Of a DNA stretch of 64,000 bases, positions 28,045 through 39,157 are shown piece after piece. Made by a program: the position numbers and the translations under genes. The DNA lies in the NCBI RefSeq assembly GCF_001536285.1, contig NZ_FAOZ01000035.1, forward strand, positions 17,145-81,144, in the 5' to 3' direction. The notes under the pieces are model-generated. The model was not told the DNA's origin. It searched no databases and saw only the letters and a list, made by a program, of their open reading frames with translations. The first letter of the stretch is position 1; the number at the start of each line of letters is the position of its first letter. Source of the stretch: Parafrankia irregularis. Lineage in GTDB: Bacteria > Actinomycetota > Actinomycetes > Frankiales > Frankiaceae.

Positions 28045-29634
28045 ATGACCGTCACCTCTGTCGCCGCCACCGCGCTCACCGATCTCGACGTCGACGCGAT
28101 AGTGGTCGGAATAGCCAAAGGCGAGGACGGCCCGGTGCCTCTCGGCGGGACCGGGCCGCTCGACTCCGCGCTCGGTGGCCGCCTCGCCCGGATCCTCGCC
28201 GATCTCGGGGCGACCGGCGCCGCGGGCGACACCGTGCGGTTCGCGACGCTGGGAACGCTGACGGCTCCGACCGTCCTCGCGGTCGGCCTCGGCGATCACA
28301 GCACGTTCCTGCGCGACGCGGAAACCGATCACGAGGCCCTGCGGCGCGCGGCCGGCGCGGCTGTCCGGGCACTCGCCGGAACGACCCGGGTCGCCACCAC
28401 GCTGGCACTCGCCGGCGGCGAGGCGAGCCCGTCGTCGCTGCGCGCGGCGGCCGAGGGATCGCTGCTGGGTGCCTATGCCTTCGACAGCCTGCGTGCCGCG
28501 TCGACCAGGCCGGCCCCCGTCCAGGAGATCGTCCTGGTGGTCGAGGAGCCGGCGGCCGTCGCCGCGGCCGAGGCCGCCCTGGCGCGTGCGGTGATCGTCA
28601 GCGAGTCCGTCGCGCTCGTCCGGGACCTGGTGAACACGCCGCCGAGCCACCTCTCCCCCGCCCGGCTGGCCGAGATCGCGGTCGAACGGGCTGGTGCCGT
28701 CGGTGTCGAGGTGACGGTGCTGGACGAGCATGCTCTCGCCGACGGGGCCTTCGGCGGCCTGCTCGGCGTCGGTCAGGGTTCGGTCAACCCTCCGCGGCTC
28801 ATCCGTCTGCGCTACGCGGGCGCCGGCGAGAAGACCGCCGGCGAGAGCGACAGCGAGAGCAGGGGCAGCGGTGACGGCGCCGCCGTCGCGGCCACCGACC
28901 TGGCCCTGGTCGGCAAGGGCATCACCTTCGACTCCGGCGGCCTCTCGCTGAAGCCGCCGGTGGCCATGGAATGGATGAAGAGCGACATGGCCGGCGCGGC
29001 GTCCGTGCTCGCGTCGGTGATCGCCGCGGCCAGGCTTGGGCTTGCGATCAACCTGACCGGCTGGATGCCCTGCGCGGAGAACATGCCTTCCGGTGAGGCC
29101 ATCCGGCCCTCCGACGTGATCACCCTGCGGGGCGGGAAGCGCGTCGAGGTGCTCAACACCGACGCCGAGGGCCGGCTGGTTCTCGGCGATGCGCTGGCCC
29201 GCGCCAGCGAGGACCACCCGGCACTCATCGTGGACGTCGCCACGCTCACCGGCGCGCAGATCGTGGCACTGGGCACCCGCACCAGCGGCGTCATGGGCCG
29301 CGGTGACGCACCGGACGCCGTCGTCACCGCCGCCGGGCGTGCGGGCGAGACGGTGTGGCCGATGCCGATGCCGGCGGAGCTGCGCAAGAGCCTCGACTCG
29401 GTGGTCGCCGACCTGACGAACGTCGCGCCCGGCGGCAACCGCGACGCCGGGATGCTGCTGGCCGCGCACTTCCTCGCCGCCTTCGTGCCCGAGGAGATCC
29501 CCTGGGCGCACGTCGACATCGCCGGGCCGTCCTGGAACGGCGGCGAGGCGTACGGCTACACGCCGAAGGGGGGCACGGGGGCGATCGTGCGCACCCTCGT
29601 CCAGCTGGCCGAGGACCGCGCGGCGACCTCCTGA
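28045..29634 (+). CDS. pepA: Leucyl aminopeptidase (M17, PepA-like)
   Basis: Cytosolic metallo-aminopeptidase of 529 residues. The C-terminal catalytic domain has KGITFDSGGLSLKP with the first metal ligands, WMKSDMAGAASVLA, and the M17 signature NTDAEGRL (about residue 371). The N-terminal macrodomain-like half is typical; a Ser/Gly-rich insertion (GESDSESRGSGDG) sits before the catalytic domain. ATG 28045 (MTVTSVAATAL) fits the family, while the upstream frame runs into the 22-bp repeats. Confidence 0.95.
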   Translation: MTVTSVAATALTDLDVDAIVVGIAKGEDGPVPLGGTGPLDSALGGRLARILADLGATGAAGDTVRFATLGTLTAPTVLAVGLGDHSTFLRDAETDHEALRRAAGAAVRALAGTTRVATTLALAGGEASPSSLRAAAEGSLLGAYAFDSLRAASTRPAPVQEIVLVVEEPAAVAAAEAALARAVIVSESVALVRDLVNTPPSHLSPARLAEIAVERAGAVGVEVTVLDEHALADGAFGGLLGVGQGSVNPPRLIRLRYAGAGEKTAGESDSESRGSGDGAAVAATDLALVGKGITFDSGGLSLKPPVAMEWMKSDMAGAASVLASVIAAARLGLAINLTGWMPCAENMPSGEAIRPSDVITLRGGKRVEVLNTDAEGRLVLGDALARASEDHPALIVDVATLTGAQIVALGTRTSGVMGRGDAPDAVVTAAGRAGETVWPMPMPAELRKSLDSVVADLTNVAPGGNRDAGMLLAAHFLAAFVPEEIPWAHVDIAGPSWNGGEAYGYTPKGGTGAIVRTLVQLAEDRAATS

Positions 29635-29963
29635 CCCCACCGGGTGGTGCTGTGTCACCCCGCTGGTCCGCGCGGTCACCCTGTGGGTTCGCGAGATCCG
29701 ACCGGGCAGCCAGGTCGGGCCACCGGGGGTGAGCCGCGCCACATCTCGGTGGCGTGATGCGGCACAGTCGGCGTCGTGGAGCCCAGACAGGCCGCCTGCT
29801 CGTGAAAGACTGGACCCAGCCGGTACAGCTGTGCATGGGGGGCGTTCGTCCCCCCGATGCGCAGTCGTTCCGGCTGGGCTCACCGGCCATGACGACGGCC
29901 ACGCTCCTGCCGCCGCCATGCCGGGACCCTGGCGTCCGCAAGTCGTCGAAGAAGGGACCTCGC
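29635..29963. other. Noncoding region between pepA and the lpd gene
   Basis: 329 bp. An open frame in phase with the lpd gene continues upstream but without family similarity. A short stem (GGGTG with CACCC near 29640-29660) could end pepA transcription. Nothing else was recognised. Confidence 0.5.
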
Positions 29964-31346
<1,383 letters not shown>

Positions 31347-31430
31347 CCTGCGGTGCCCGCCGTTCGTCCCTGACAGCCCGACCGGGCAGCAGGGCGCGAC
31401 GTCGGGCGCGACGAAGGAGTCGTTGTCAGA

Positions 31431-32849
31431 ATGTCAGTTTCCGTCACAATGCCCCGCCTCGGGGAGAGCGTCTCCGAGGGGACGGTCACCCGCTGGCTGA
31501 AGAAGGAAGGCGAGCGCGTCGAGGCCGACGAGCCGCTGCTGGAAGTAAGCACGGACAAGGTCGACACCGAGATCCCCGCGCCGGCCTCCGGCATCCTCGG
31601 TTCGATCAAGGTTGCCGAGGACGAGACCGTCGAGGTCGGCGTCGAACTGGCCGTGATCGAGGATGGTGCCGCCGCGGCTGCCGCCCCCAGCGCCCCGGCC
31701 GCGCAGCCCACGCCCGCCCCCGAGCCGCCGAAGGCAGTCGCTCCCCCGCCGCCGCCCGCGCCCACCCCGGCTCCGCCGCCCCCGCCGGCCCCGGCACCGG
31801 CCCCCGCGCCCGCGCCGACCCCGCCACCGCCGCCGGCCCCCGCTCCGGTTCCGTCGCAGGCTCCGGTCGCGGCGAGCACCGCGGACGCCAGCGCCGACGG
31901 CCTCGGCCGGTACGTCACGCCGCTGGTCCGCAAGATGGCCGCCGAGCTGGGTGTCGACCTCGGCATCGTGACCGGCAGTGGGCCGGGGGGGCGCATCACC
32001 AAGCAGGACATCCAGGATGCGGCGAAGGCCCCGGCGGCTCCCGCCGCGCCCGCTCCCGTGCCCGCTGCCGCTGTCGCTCGCCCGGCAGCCGCGCCGGTGC
32101 CGGCCCCCGCGGCCGCCGCAGCCGCCGCCCGTGGGCGCACCGAGAAACTCACCCGCCTGCGCTCGCTCGTCGCCCGCCGGATGGTCGAGTCGCTGCAGAT
32201 CAGCGCGCAGCTCACGACCGTCGTGGAGGCCGACGTCACGCGCATCGCGAAGCTGCGCGACCGGGCCAAGGCCGGGTTCCTGGCCCGCGAGGGCGTGAAG
32301 CTCTCCTTCCTGCCGTTCTTCGCCGTGGCCGCCTGCGAGGCGCTGCGCGAGCACCCGGTGATCAACTCCAGCATCGATCTGGAGGGCGGCACGGTCACCT
32401 ACCACGACGCGGAGAACCTGGGTATCGCGGTCGACACCGACCGCGGGCTGGTCGTCCCGGTCATCCACAACGCCAGCGACCTGAACCTCAGCGGCATGGC
32501 ACGCAAGATCGACGAGCTCGCCGCCCGCACCCGCGCCAACCAGGTGTCTCCGGACGACCTGGGCGGTGGCACGTTCACGCTGACGAACACCGGCAGCCGG
32601 GGCGCGCTGTTCGACACCCCGATCCTCAACCAGCCGCAGGTGGCGATCCTGGGCACCGGGTCGGTCGTCAAGCGGCCGGCCGTCGTCACGGACCCGGAGC
32701 TCGGTGAGGTCATCGCGGTTCGGTCGAAGGTCTACCTGGCCCTGACCTACGACCACCGGATCGTCGACGGTGCCGACGCGGCCCGCTTCCTGACCGCGGT
32801 GGCGAGCCGTCTGGAGGAAGGTGCCTTCGAGGCCGAGCTCGGGCTGTAG
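31431..32849 (+). CDS. sucB: Dihydrolipoamide acyltransferase E2 (SucB/DlaT-like)
   Basis: E2 subunit of a 2-oxoacid dehydrogenase complex. The 472-residue protein has one N-terminal lipoyl domain with the lipoyl lysine in [13 protein letters not shown], a long Pro/Ala linker (about residues 85-155), an E3/E1-binding domain ([17 protein letters not shown]) and a catalytic domain with [16 protein letters not shown]. Whether it serves 2-oxoglutarate or pyruvate dehydrogenase cannot be decided here; in actinobacteria this E2 often serves both. LipA/LipB, which make its cofactor, are 4 kb downstream. No E1 gene is present. Confidence 0.92.
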   Translation: MSVSVTMPRLGESVSEGTVTRWLKKEGERVEADEPLLEVSTDKVDTEIPAPASGILGSIKVAEDETVEVGVELAVIEDGAAAAAAPSAPAAQPTPAPEPPKAVAPPPPPAPTPAPPPPPAPAPAPAPAPTPPPPPAPAPVPSQAPVAASTADASADGLGRYVTPLVRKMAAELGVDLGIVTGSGPGGRITKQDIQDAAKAPAAPAAPAPVPAAAVARPAAAPVPAPAAAAAAARGRTEKLTRLRSLVARRMVESLQISAQLTTVVEADVTRIAKLRDRAKAGFLAREGVKLSFLPFFAVAACEALREHPVINSSIDLEGGTVTYHDAENLGIAVDTDRGLVVPVIHNASDLNLSGMARKIDELAARTRANQVSPDDLGGGTFTLTNTGSRGALFDTPILNQPQVAILGTGSVVKRPAVVTDPELGEVIAVRSKVYLALTYDHRIVDGADAARFLTAVASRLEEGAFEAELGL

Positions 32850-32860
32850 CCGAGCGGTCA

Positions 32861-32903
32861 GGCCTGCTTGTCAGGCCCGATGAGCAGGCCTGACAAGCAG
32901 GCC
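32861..32903. terminator. 17-bp inverted repeat downstream of the E2 gene
   Basis: GGCCTGCTTGTCAGGCC (32861-32877) and its exact reverse complement (32887-32903) with a 9-nt loop form a strong hairpin 11 bp after the E2 stop. A further AAGCAGGCCGAAC copy at about 32908 offers a second, competing partner for the left arm. It may end the lpdA-E2 transcript or attenuate the downstream gene. Confidence 0.75.
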
Positions 32904-32941
32904 GAACCAAGCAGGCCGAACGAGCCGAGGAGCCCGGACAG

Positions 32942-33853
32942 ATGAAGGTGGCCGTCACCGGATCGTCCGGGCTCATTGGTTCCGCGTTGCTGCCAGCCCT
33001 GCGGGCTGACGGCCACGAGGTCGTCCGGATCGTCCGCCGGCCGCCGCGGGGCCCGGGCGAGATCCGCTGGGACCCCCTGGCCGGCCAGTTGGATCCACGC
33101 GAGCTCCAGGGCGTCGAAGCGGTGATCAACCTCGCCGGCGCCGGCCTCGGCGATCACCGCTGGACCGCGAGCTACAAGCAGGTCCTGTGCGCCAGCCGCA
33201 TCGAGGGCACCCGCCTGCTCGCCGAGACGCTCGCCGGTCTCGCCGTACCGCCGCGGGTCCTGCTCTCCGGCAGCGCCATCGGCTGGTACGGCAGCCCCGC
33301 CGGGGCGACCGGACCAGCGCTGGACGAGTCCGCCGGTGCGGGCGTCGGATTTCTCGCCGACCTCGTCCGCGGCTGGGAGGGCGCCACCGCGGCGGCCGAG
33401 GCGGGCGGAATCCGGGTTGTGCGGCTGCGTACCGGCGTCGTGCTGTCCGCCCGCGGCGGAATGCTCGGCCGGCTGCTCCCGCTGTTCCGCCTGGGTGCCG
33501 GCGGCCAGCTCGGCCCGGGGCGGCAGTGGCTCAGCTGGATCAGCCTGCGCGACACCGTCGCGGCGGCGCTCTACCTGCTCGAGGCCGACGGGACACGCGG
33601 GCCGGTCAACCTCGTCGCCCCGCGGCCCGTGACCAACGCCGAGTTCACCGCCACCCTGGCCCGGGCGCTGCACCGCCCGGCGTTCGCGCGGGTTCCCCGC
33701 GCCGCCCTGCGGCTGGCACTCGGCGAGTTCGCCGACGAGGGGGTGTTCGCCTCCCAGCGCCTCGCACCGGCCGCTCTGCTCGACGCGGGTTTCCGTTTCG
33801 CCCACCCGGACCTCGCCGCGGCGCTGGAGGACGCCCTGCACCACGGCGGCTGA
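32942..33853 (+). CDS. TIGR01777/SDR39U1-family epimerase-like protein
   Basis: NAD(P)-binding Rossmann protein of 303 residues in the extended short-chain dehydrogenase class (YfcH/SDR39U1 group). The opening KVAVTGSSGLIGSALLPAL is the dinucleotide site; VEAVINLAGAGLGDHRW, LLSGSAIGWYGSP and WISLRDTVAAALYLLE are conserved family blocks. The substrate is unknown. GAGGAG precedes the ATG. The position after the E2 gene is conserved in mycobacteria (from memory). Confidence 0.9.
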   Translation: MKVAVTGSSGLIGSALLPALRADGHEVVRIVRRPPRGPGEIRWDPLAGQLDPRELQGVEAVINLAGAGLGDHRWTASYKQVLCASRIEGTRLLAETLAGLAVPPRVLLSGSAIGWYGSPAGATGPALDESAGAGVGFLADLVRGWEGATAAAEAGGIRVVRLRTGVVLSARGGMLGRLLPLFRLGAGGQLGPGRQWLSWISLRDTVAAALYLLEADGTRGPVNLVAPRPVTNAEFTATLARALHRPAFARVPRAALRLALGEFADEGVFASQRLAPAALLDAGFRFAHPDLAAALEDALHHGG

Positions 33854-33863
33854 TCCGACCTGG

Positions 33864-35792
33864 TCAGCCAGGCGCAACCGACTCGCTGCCCGCGAGCCGC
33901 CAGCCTCCGCTGGTCCGCCAGAGCGTCAGGATCTTGATGCTCTCCGGCGAACCCGGTTCGCTTGCCAGGACCGCGCCGGCGGCGTTGAGGAAGTTGTACG
34001 CCTCGACGCTCTCCGTCACGCGCAGCACGACCTGATCCGCGCGTTCCAGCTGAATCTCCAGGTCGATGATCTGAATCCGTACCGGCGACGAGTGTGCGCC
34101 TTTCTCCAGCAGCGTGCGGACGGTTGCCTGGTCGGTGCGCAGCGCGGCACTGTCCGGTGCGTCCGCCGCGTCCAGCGCGGTGAGGTCTGCGCGTTCGAAG
34201 GCCCTGCTTCGCGCGACGTTCAGCTCCTCGAGGACCGCCCGCCACGCCTGCTCCGGTGACCGCCCGTTCACCGGTGTCGCGCTCGGGTCCTGCCCTCCCC
34301 CGCCGCCGGCCGCCGGGGCCCCGCGGGTCTCGGCCCGGTCGGAGCCGCCGTTCATCAGCACGACAGCGATGACGACGGCCACGAGCCCGACGCAGCCGAT
34401 CGCCGGTAGCAGCAGACGGTTCCGCCCGCCGCGGCCGGACCGCCCCGAACGCCCCGCCGGGCCCCCACGGGCGCCACCACGGACCCGCCCGGACGCCCGG
34501 CCCGCCCGCCGTGCCGCCGACGGTGCCGGGGTCGCCGACCGCCCGCCACGACGCACCGCCTTGCCGCCGCGACGATCACGGCCCACCGGGTGCAGCGAGC
34601 CCACCAGCTCGGACGGATCGGAGGGTGCGGTCCGTCCGTCTCTCGGCTGGGTTCGACCGCTCGCCGCGCCCGCGCCCACGCCGGGGCCGGGGCCGGGGGG
34701 CGTACCCGCGGATTCGCCCGCCGCCGTACCCGCCGCGATGCCCTCCGACGGCGGCGAAGCGGGCTCGCCGGGCTCCTGCCAGGCCGCGTCGGCCCCGCCG
34801 CCCGCCCAGACGTCCGGAACAGCCGCCTCGGAAGGATCGCCGCCGGGGGGTGGCAGCAGCCGCCCGCCGGCCCCGTCCCCACCGGCGACCTCGCCGTCGC
34901 CACCCTGGGCACGCGCGGTGTGGCGGTGGCCGGCCTGCCACTCCGGCCCGGTGGCCCACGGGTCGCGGTCATCATCGAGATCATCACCAGCGTCTGCCGC
35001 CGGCTCCGCCTCGTCGATCCACGGGTCGGAGGCGAGCTCGATCTCGCTGCCCACGGAGCCGCCGGGCGAGACACCCGTCATGCGGATCGGCAGTGGGGTG
35101 GCACTGCGTGCGAGGCCGGCGGCCAGCTCGGCCGCGGACGGCCGGCGCAGCGGATCGTCGATCAGCGCCATCGCCACCGCCACCGCCACCGCGGCCGCGT
35201 CGGGGCCGGTGGCCTGGCTCATGGCCCCGAGCAGAAGCTCCGCAAGATCATGCACGTCGTCCGCGGAAGACCCGCCGGGGCTGGTCAGGGCGGCGACGCC
35301 GACGCCGGCGAGCACCGGCCGGCCGTTCGGTTCCAGCAGGATGTCCAGCGCGGTCAGCTCGCCGTGGACCAGCCCGGCGCCATGCGCCGCCGCGAGTGCC
35401 TGCGCCACGGGCAGGCCGATCGTCACGACCTCGCCCGGCTCCAGCCGGCCCCGGGCGGCGAGCAGCCGGGACAGGCTGACGGTCTCGGGCACCGGCTCGG
35501 CCACGACGGCCAGCCCGTCCGCCGTCCGGATCGCGTCGGTCACCGAGACCAGGTGCGGATGGCGGACGTCGAGCTGGCGCCGGATCTCCCCCAGCGCTTC
35601 GGCACGCACCAGCGGATCCGCCGGCAGCCGCACATACCGAACCGTGACGTCCGCGCCGAGCTGCTCGACACGACCGGCCCAGACCTCACCGGCCCCGGCG
35701 TCGTAGCGCCGGTGGCGCAGGATAATGCCCGGCACCGTGGGATCACCGCCGTGCCGGCCCGGCCGATCGCCGGAATCGTCCGTGAAGGTCAC
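33864..35792 (-). CDS. Membrane-anchored serine/threonine pseudokinase
   Basis: A 642-residue protein with an N-terminal protein-kinase fold (about residues 15-250), then about 230 residues of Pro/Gly/Asp-rich linker, a basic stretch, one membrane helix (LLLPAIGCVGLVAVVIAVVLM) and an extracytoplasmic domain of about 140 residues. Catalytic residues are lost: the ATP-site Lys is Arg (VTVRYV), the HRD motif reads HGE (VHGELTALDILL), the following Asn is Asp and DFG is AGV. It probably binds partners rather than phosphorylating. GTG 35792 is a tentative start. Confidence 0.82.
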   Translation of the reverse strand: MTFTDDSGDRPGRHGGDPTVPGIILRHRRYDAGAGEVWAGRVEQLGADVTVRYVRLPADPLVRAEALGEIRRQLDVRHPHLVSVTDAIRTADGLAVVAEPVPETVSLSRLLAARGRLEPGEVVTIGLPVAQALAAAHGAGLVHGELTALDILLEPNGRPVLAGVGVAALTSPGGSSADDVHDLAELLLGAMSQATGPDAAAVAVAVAMALIDDPLRRPSAAELAAGLARSATPLPIRMTGVSPGGSVGSEIELASDPWIDEAEPAADAGDDLDDDRDPWATGPEWQAGHRHTARAQGGDGEVAGGDGAGGRLLPPPGGDPSEAAVPDVWAGGGADAAWQEPGEPASPPSEGIAAGTAAGESAGTPPGPGPGVGAGAASGRTQPRDGRTAPSDPSELVGSLHPVGRDRRGGKAVRRGGRSATPAPSAARRAGRASGRVRGGARGGPAGRSGRSGRGGRNRLLLPAIGCVGLVAVVIAVVLMNGGSDRAETRGAPAAGGGGGQDPSATPVNGRSPEQAWRAVLEELNVARSRAFERADLTALDAADAPDSAALRTDQATVRTLLEKGAHSSPVRIQIIDLEIQLERADQVVLRVTESVEAYNFLNAAGAVLASEPGSPESIKILTLWRTSGGWRLAGSESVAPG

Positions 35793-35928
35793 GATCGTCG
35801 ACGCTAGGCCGAACGGGCAACCCTCGCAGGACACTTTTCGCTGTTGTGGATAACTTCGTTCCGAACGGTGGGAGCGAGCCGGCCGGGCACTCGGCCGACC
35901 AGGAGCCGAACTCAACCAGGAGTCAGCT

Positions 35929-36651
35929 GTGCAGATCCTCGCGACAAGCGGTGGCTTCCAGCCCGACGGCAGGTGGGGAGCCAAGGTCGGGCCGCTGCTG
36001 GATCACGCGATCGCCCTCGCGGAGCCGACCGGCCGTCCCCGGCTGTGCCTGCTGCAGACAGCTCTCGGCGACGACCAGTCCGCCTACGCCCGCGGCTACG
36101 CGGCGCTGAACCGGGACCGGCCGGACGTCGCCGTCTCCCACCTGGCGCTGTTCCCGATGCCGAACGTCGCCGACCCGCGGGCCCACCTGCTCGCCCAGGA
36201 CGTCATCTGGGTCGGCGGCGGCAGCGTGGCGAACCTGCTCGCGCTCTGGCGGGTGCACGGCCTCGACGAGATCCTGCGTGAGGCCTGGGAGGCCGGCGTG
36301 GTGCTGGGCGGCGTCTCGGCCGGGTCGCTGTGCTGGCATGTCGGCGGCACCACCGACTCCTTCGGCCCGGACCTGCGCCCGGTCACGAACGGCCTGGGCC
36401 TGCTGCCACACAGCAACACCCCGCACTACGACTCCGAGAGCGCCCGCCGCCCGCTCTACCAGCGGCTCGTCGCCGACGGGACGCTCCCCGCCGGCTGGGC
36501 CACCGACGACGGCGTCGGCCTGCACTTCCGCGGCACCGAGCTGGTCGAGGCCGTCTCGGACCGGCCGGACGTCCACGCCTGGCGGGTCGAGCCGGGCCCG
36601 GGCGCGACCGCGGTCGAGACGCGCGTCTCACCGCGGCGGCTGCCGGACTGA
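35929..36651 (+). CDS. Peptidase E-like (S51) serine peptidase
   Basis: A 240-residue cytoplasmic hydrolase related to dipeptidase E. The nucleophile lies in the elbow GGVSAGSLCW; VIWVGGGSVANLLALW is another family block, and a likely catalytic His follows in HSNTPHYDSE. GTG 35929 is preceded by AGGAG. It is divergent from the pseudokinase gene and followed by lipB. Substrates could be aspartyl dipeptides or cyanophycin-derived peptides, but this is family knowledge only. Confidence 0.87.
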   Translation: MQILATSGGFQPDGRWGAKVGPLLDHAIALAEPTGRPRLCLLQTALGDDQSAYARGYAALNRDRPDVAVSHLALFPMPNVADPRAHLLAQDVIWVGGGSVANLLALWRVHGLDEILREAWEAGVVLGGVSAGSLCWHVGGTTDSFGPDLRPVTNGLGLLPHSNTPHYDSESARRPLYQRLVADGTLPAGWATDDGVGLHFRGTELVEAVSDRPDVHAWRVEPGPGATAVETRVSPRRLPD

Positions 36652-36747
36652 CGTCCTCCCTGGCCTGAGACCGATCCGAAGCCGGTGGGACGAGCCACTC
36701 GTCCGTTGCCGGCCGGGCCGGTCGTCCCACCGGCGTACCCTCGGGAC

Positions 36748-37449
36748 GTGGATGTCCTGCAGTTGGGTGTCGTTCCCTATCACGAAGCCTGGGGCAGGCA
36801 GCGCGCGCTGGCCGAGGAGCGCCGTCACGGGCGCGGCGAGGACACGCTGATCCTCCTCGAGCATCCCGAGGTCTACACGGCGGGCCGGCGCACCGACCCC
36901 GCCGACCGCCCGGTGGACGGCGCGGAGGTCGTCGACGTCGACCGCGGCGGCAGCATCACCTGGCATGGTCCCGGGCAGCTCGTGGGCTACCCGATCGTCC
37001 GGCTCCCGATGCCGCTGGACGTCGTCGCCTACGTCCGGATGCTGGAAGCCGGCCTGATCGCGGTCTGCGCCGAGTTCGGCGTGGCGACCCGCCGGGTCGA
37101 GGGCCGCACCGGGGTCTGGACGGTGGACGGCACCCGCAAGCTCGCCGCCATCGGTGTCCGGGTGAGCTGGAAGGTCACCACACACGGCTTCGCGCTCAAC
37201 TGCGACCCCGCCCTGGGCTCGTTCGGCCGGATCGTGCCGTGCGGGATCTCCGACGCGGGCGTGACCAGCCTCAGCCTGGAGCTGGGGCGCACGGTGACGG
37301 TGGCGGACGCCCGCCCGGTGGTGGAGCGCCACCTGACCGGCGCCATCACCGACTACCTCGCTGCCGGCCGCGAGGCTCAGGCCCGCCGGCAGCCGAAGGC
37401 CGACGCACTGATCGGCGCCGGGAACATCGAAGGAGGAGCAGCCGGATGA
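36748..37449 (+). CDS. lipB: Octanoyltransferase (LipB)
   Basis: Transfers octanoyl from acyl carrier protein to lipoyl domains, the first step of lipoate synthesis. The 233-residue protein has [39 protein letters not shown] (with the catalytic Lys) and the catalytic Cys in GRIVPCGI. The GTG at 36748 ([15 protein letters not shown]) fits the family start. Its stop overlaps the lipA ATG (ATGA), so the two are translated together. Confidence 0.96.
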   Translation: MDVLQLGVVPYHEAWGRQRALAEERRHGRGEDTLILLEHPEVYTAGRRTDPADRPVDGAEVVDVDRGGSITWHGPGQLVGYPIVRLPMPLDVVAYVRMLEAGLIAVCAEFGVATRRVEGRTGVWTVDGTRKLAAIGVRVSWKVTTHGFALNCDPALGSFGRIVPCGISDAGVTSLSLELGRTVTVADARPVVERHLTGAITDYLAAGREAQARRQPKADALIGAGNIEGGAAG

Positions 37450-38438
37450 CGGCCACGCCAGTCGCGCCGGAGGGCCGGCCGCTGCTACGCCTCGAGGCCC
37501 GCAACGCCCAGACCCCGATCGAACGCAAACCACCCTGGATCCGCACCCGCCTGCGCACCGGCCCCGAATACACCGACGTCCGCAGCCTCGTCCACGGCGC
37601 CGGCCTGCACACCGTCTGCGAAGAAGCCGGCTGCCCCAACATCTACGAATGCTGGGAAGACCGCGAGGCCACCTTCCTCATCGGCGGCGACACCTGCACC
37701 CGCCGCTGCGACTTCTGCCAGATCGACACCGGCCGCCCCGCCCCGTTGGACACCGACGAACCACGCCGCGTCGCCGAATCCGTCACCACCATGGGCCTGC
37801 GCTACGCCACCGTCACCGGCGTCGCCCGCGACGACCTCCCCGACGGCGGTGCCTGGCTCTACGCCGAAACCGTCCGACAGATCCACACCCACTCCCCCGG
37901 CACCGGCGTCGAGGTCCTCATCCCCGACTTCGCCGGCAACCCCGACCAGCTCGACGAGGTCTTCACCGCCACCCCCGAGGTCCTCGCCCACAACCTCGAA
38001 ACCGTCCCCAGGATCTTCCGCCGCATCCGGCCCGGCTTCCGCTACGAACGCTCCCTCGACGTCCTCACCCGCGCCCGCGCCGCGGGCCTCGTCACCAAGT
38101 CCAACCTCATCCTCGGCCTCGGCGAGACCGACGACGAGATCGCGCAAGCCATGACCGCCCTCCACGAGGCCGGCTGCGACCTGCTCACCATCACCCAGTA
38201 CCTGCGCCCCACCCCCCGCCACCACCCCGTCGAACGCTGGGTACACCCCGACGAGTTCATCGCCTGGCAGCAACGCGGCACCGAGATGGGCTTCGCCGGC
38301 GTCCTGTCCGGCCCCCTCGTCCGCTCCTCCTACCGCGCCGGCCGCCTCTACCAGCAGGCGATTACATTCCGTAGTGAAACTGCCCGGGGTGAGGCGGTTA
38401 CCTCCCAAAGTGTGTCGCACGACTCTCACACCGGGTGA
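37446..38438 (+). CDS. lipA: Lipoyl synthase (LipA)
   Basis: Radical SAM enzyme that inserts two sulfurs into octanoyl groups. The 330-residue protein has the auxiliary cluster motif [12 protein letters not shown], the SAM cluster motif CTRRCDFC and the conserved RSSYRAG near the C-terminus. After RAGRLYQQA there is an extra tail of about 25 residues with AT-richer codons, beyond the usual family end. Glu codons are about half GAA here, while neighbours use GAG almost only. Both features suggest a different history for this gene or its 3' end. The gene is coupled to lipB. Confidence 0.95.
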   Translation: MTATPVAPEGRPLLRLEARNAQTPIERKPPWIRTRLRTGPEYTDVRSLVHGAGLHTVCEEAGCPNIYECWEDREATFLIGGDTCTRRCDFCQIDTGRPAPLDTDEPRRVAESVTTMGLRYATVTGVARDDLPDGGAWLYAETVRQIHTHSPGTGVEVLIPDFAGNPDQLDEVFTATPEVLAHNLETVPRIFRRIRPGFRYERSLDVLTRARAAGLVTKSNLILGLGETDDEIAQAMTALHEAGCDLLTITQYLRPTPRHHPVERWVHPDEFIAWQQRGTEMGFAGVLSGPLVRSSYRAGRLYQQAITFRSETARGEAVTSQSVSHDSHTG

Positions 38439-38656
38439 CGAGTGCGCTGGTGATGACTACCCCGGACGACTAGGCTCGTGCCTGCGTCACGCGGCGGTCA
38501 CAAGACACGGGGCTCGCCGTGGCGTGGGCACCCCCGTCATCTCCGCCAACCGCGGGAGTGATCGGCGGCGCCCGCGCCCTTCACAGTCAGTGCTGTTCCG
38601 GCGGGGCACCGGTCCCGCCTCGGGCTCCACGACCGCGTCGGGAGGTCGTCGACACC

Positions 38657-39100
38657 GTGTTCCGCTCACTCCTCACCGCCCTTGAGGAACTGACTCTTCT
38701 CGTCCTGCCGCACGGCGGCCAGCGCACAGCTCGCCACAACGCCTGGCGGGCCGCCACCGACCTGCACGTCACGACCGGCTATCGCTGGGTCGACCAGATC
38801 TCCGTCTCCGCCTTCGGCCTGGTGCCCGCCCCGGCGAACGCGTCCGTCCCGTCGCCGGCGGTCCCGCCGGCGACGACCGCCCACGCAGGCATACCCGCGG
38901 AGGCGAGGGCGGGTGCGCCGCTGGTCACCCGCCCGGTGGCAGCGGCCGCCGGGGGCGACTTCCCGGCGCCGCGCGAGCGGGAGTCGGCACCGCGGCCAGC
39001 GGCCGCCAGGGCCCCGGGAACCCGCGGCTCCACCGGGCGCGCCCCCAAGCCTCGGGTCTCCCCGCCGCGCGCCCGCGCCGCCGCCGCCGCGCGTTCCTGA
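38657..39100 (+). CDS. Hypothetical protein with Ala/Pro-rich tail
   Basis: A 147-residue product from GTG 38657. The first 55 residues look like a real domain (VFRSLLTALEELTLLVLPHG, then ATDLHVTTGYRWVDQ); the rest is Ala/Pro/Arg-rich and probably disordered. No motif was recognised. It sits between lipA and the DUF4191 gene on the same strand. Coding use is supported by the continuous GC-rich third positions in the first part; the tail is less certain. Confidence 0.5.
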   Translation: MFRSLLTALEELTLLVLPHGGQRTARHNAWRAATDLHVTTGYRWVDQISVSAFGLVPAPANASVPSPAVPPATTAHAGIPAEARAGAPLVTRPVAAAAGGDFPAPRERESAPRPAAARAPGTRGSTGRAPKPRVSPPRARAAAAARS

Positions 39101-39157
39101 CCCGCAGGCGCCGACCGGGCCACCAGCCGGGCCCGCGAAGGCCGTAGGCTCGCGCCT

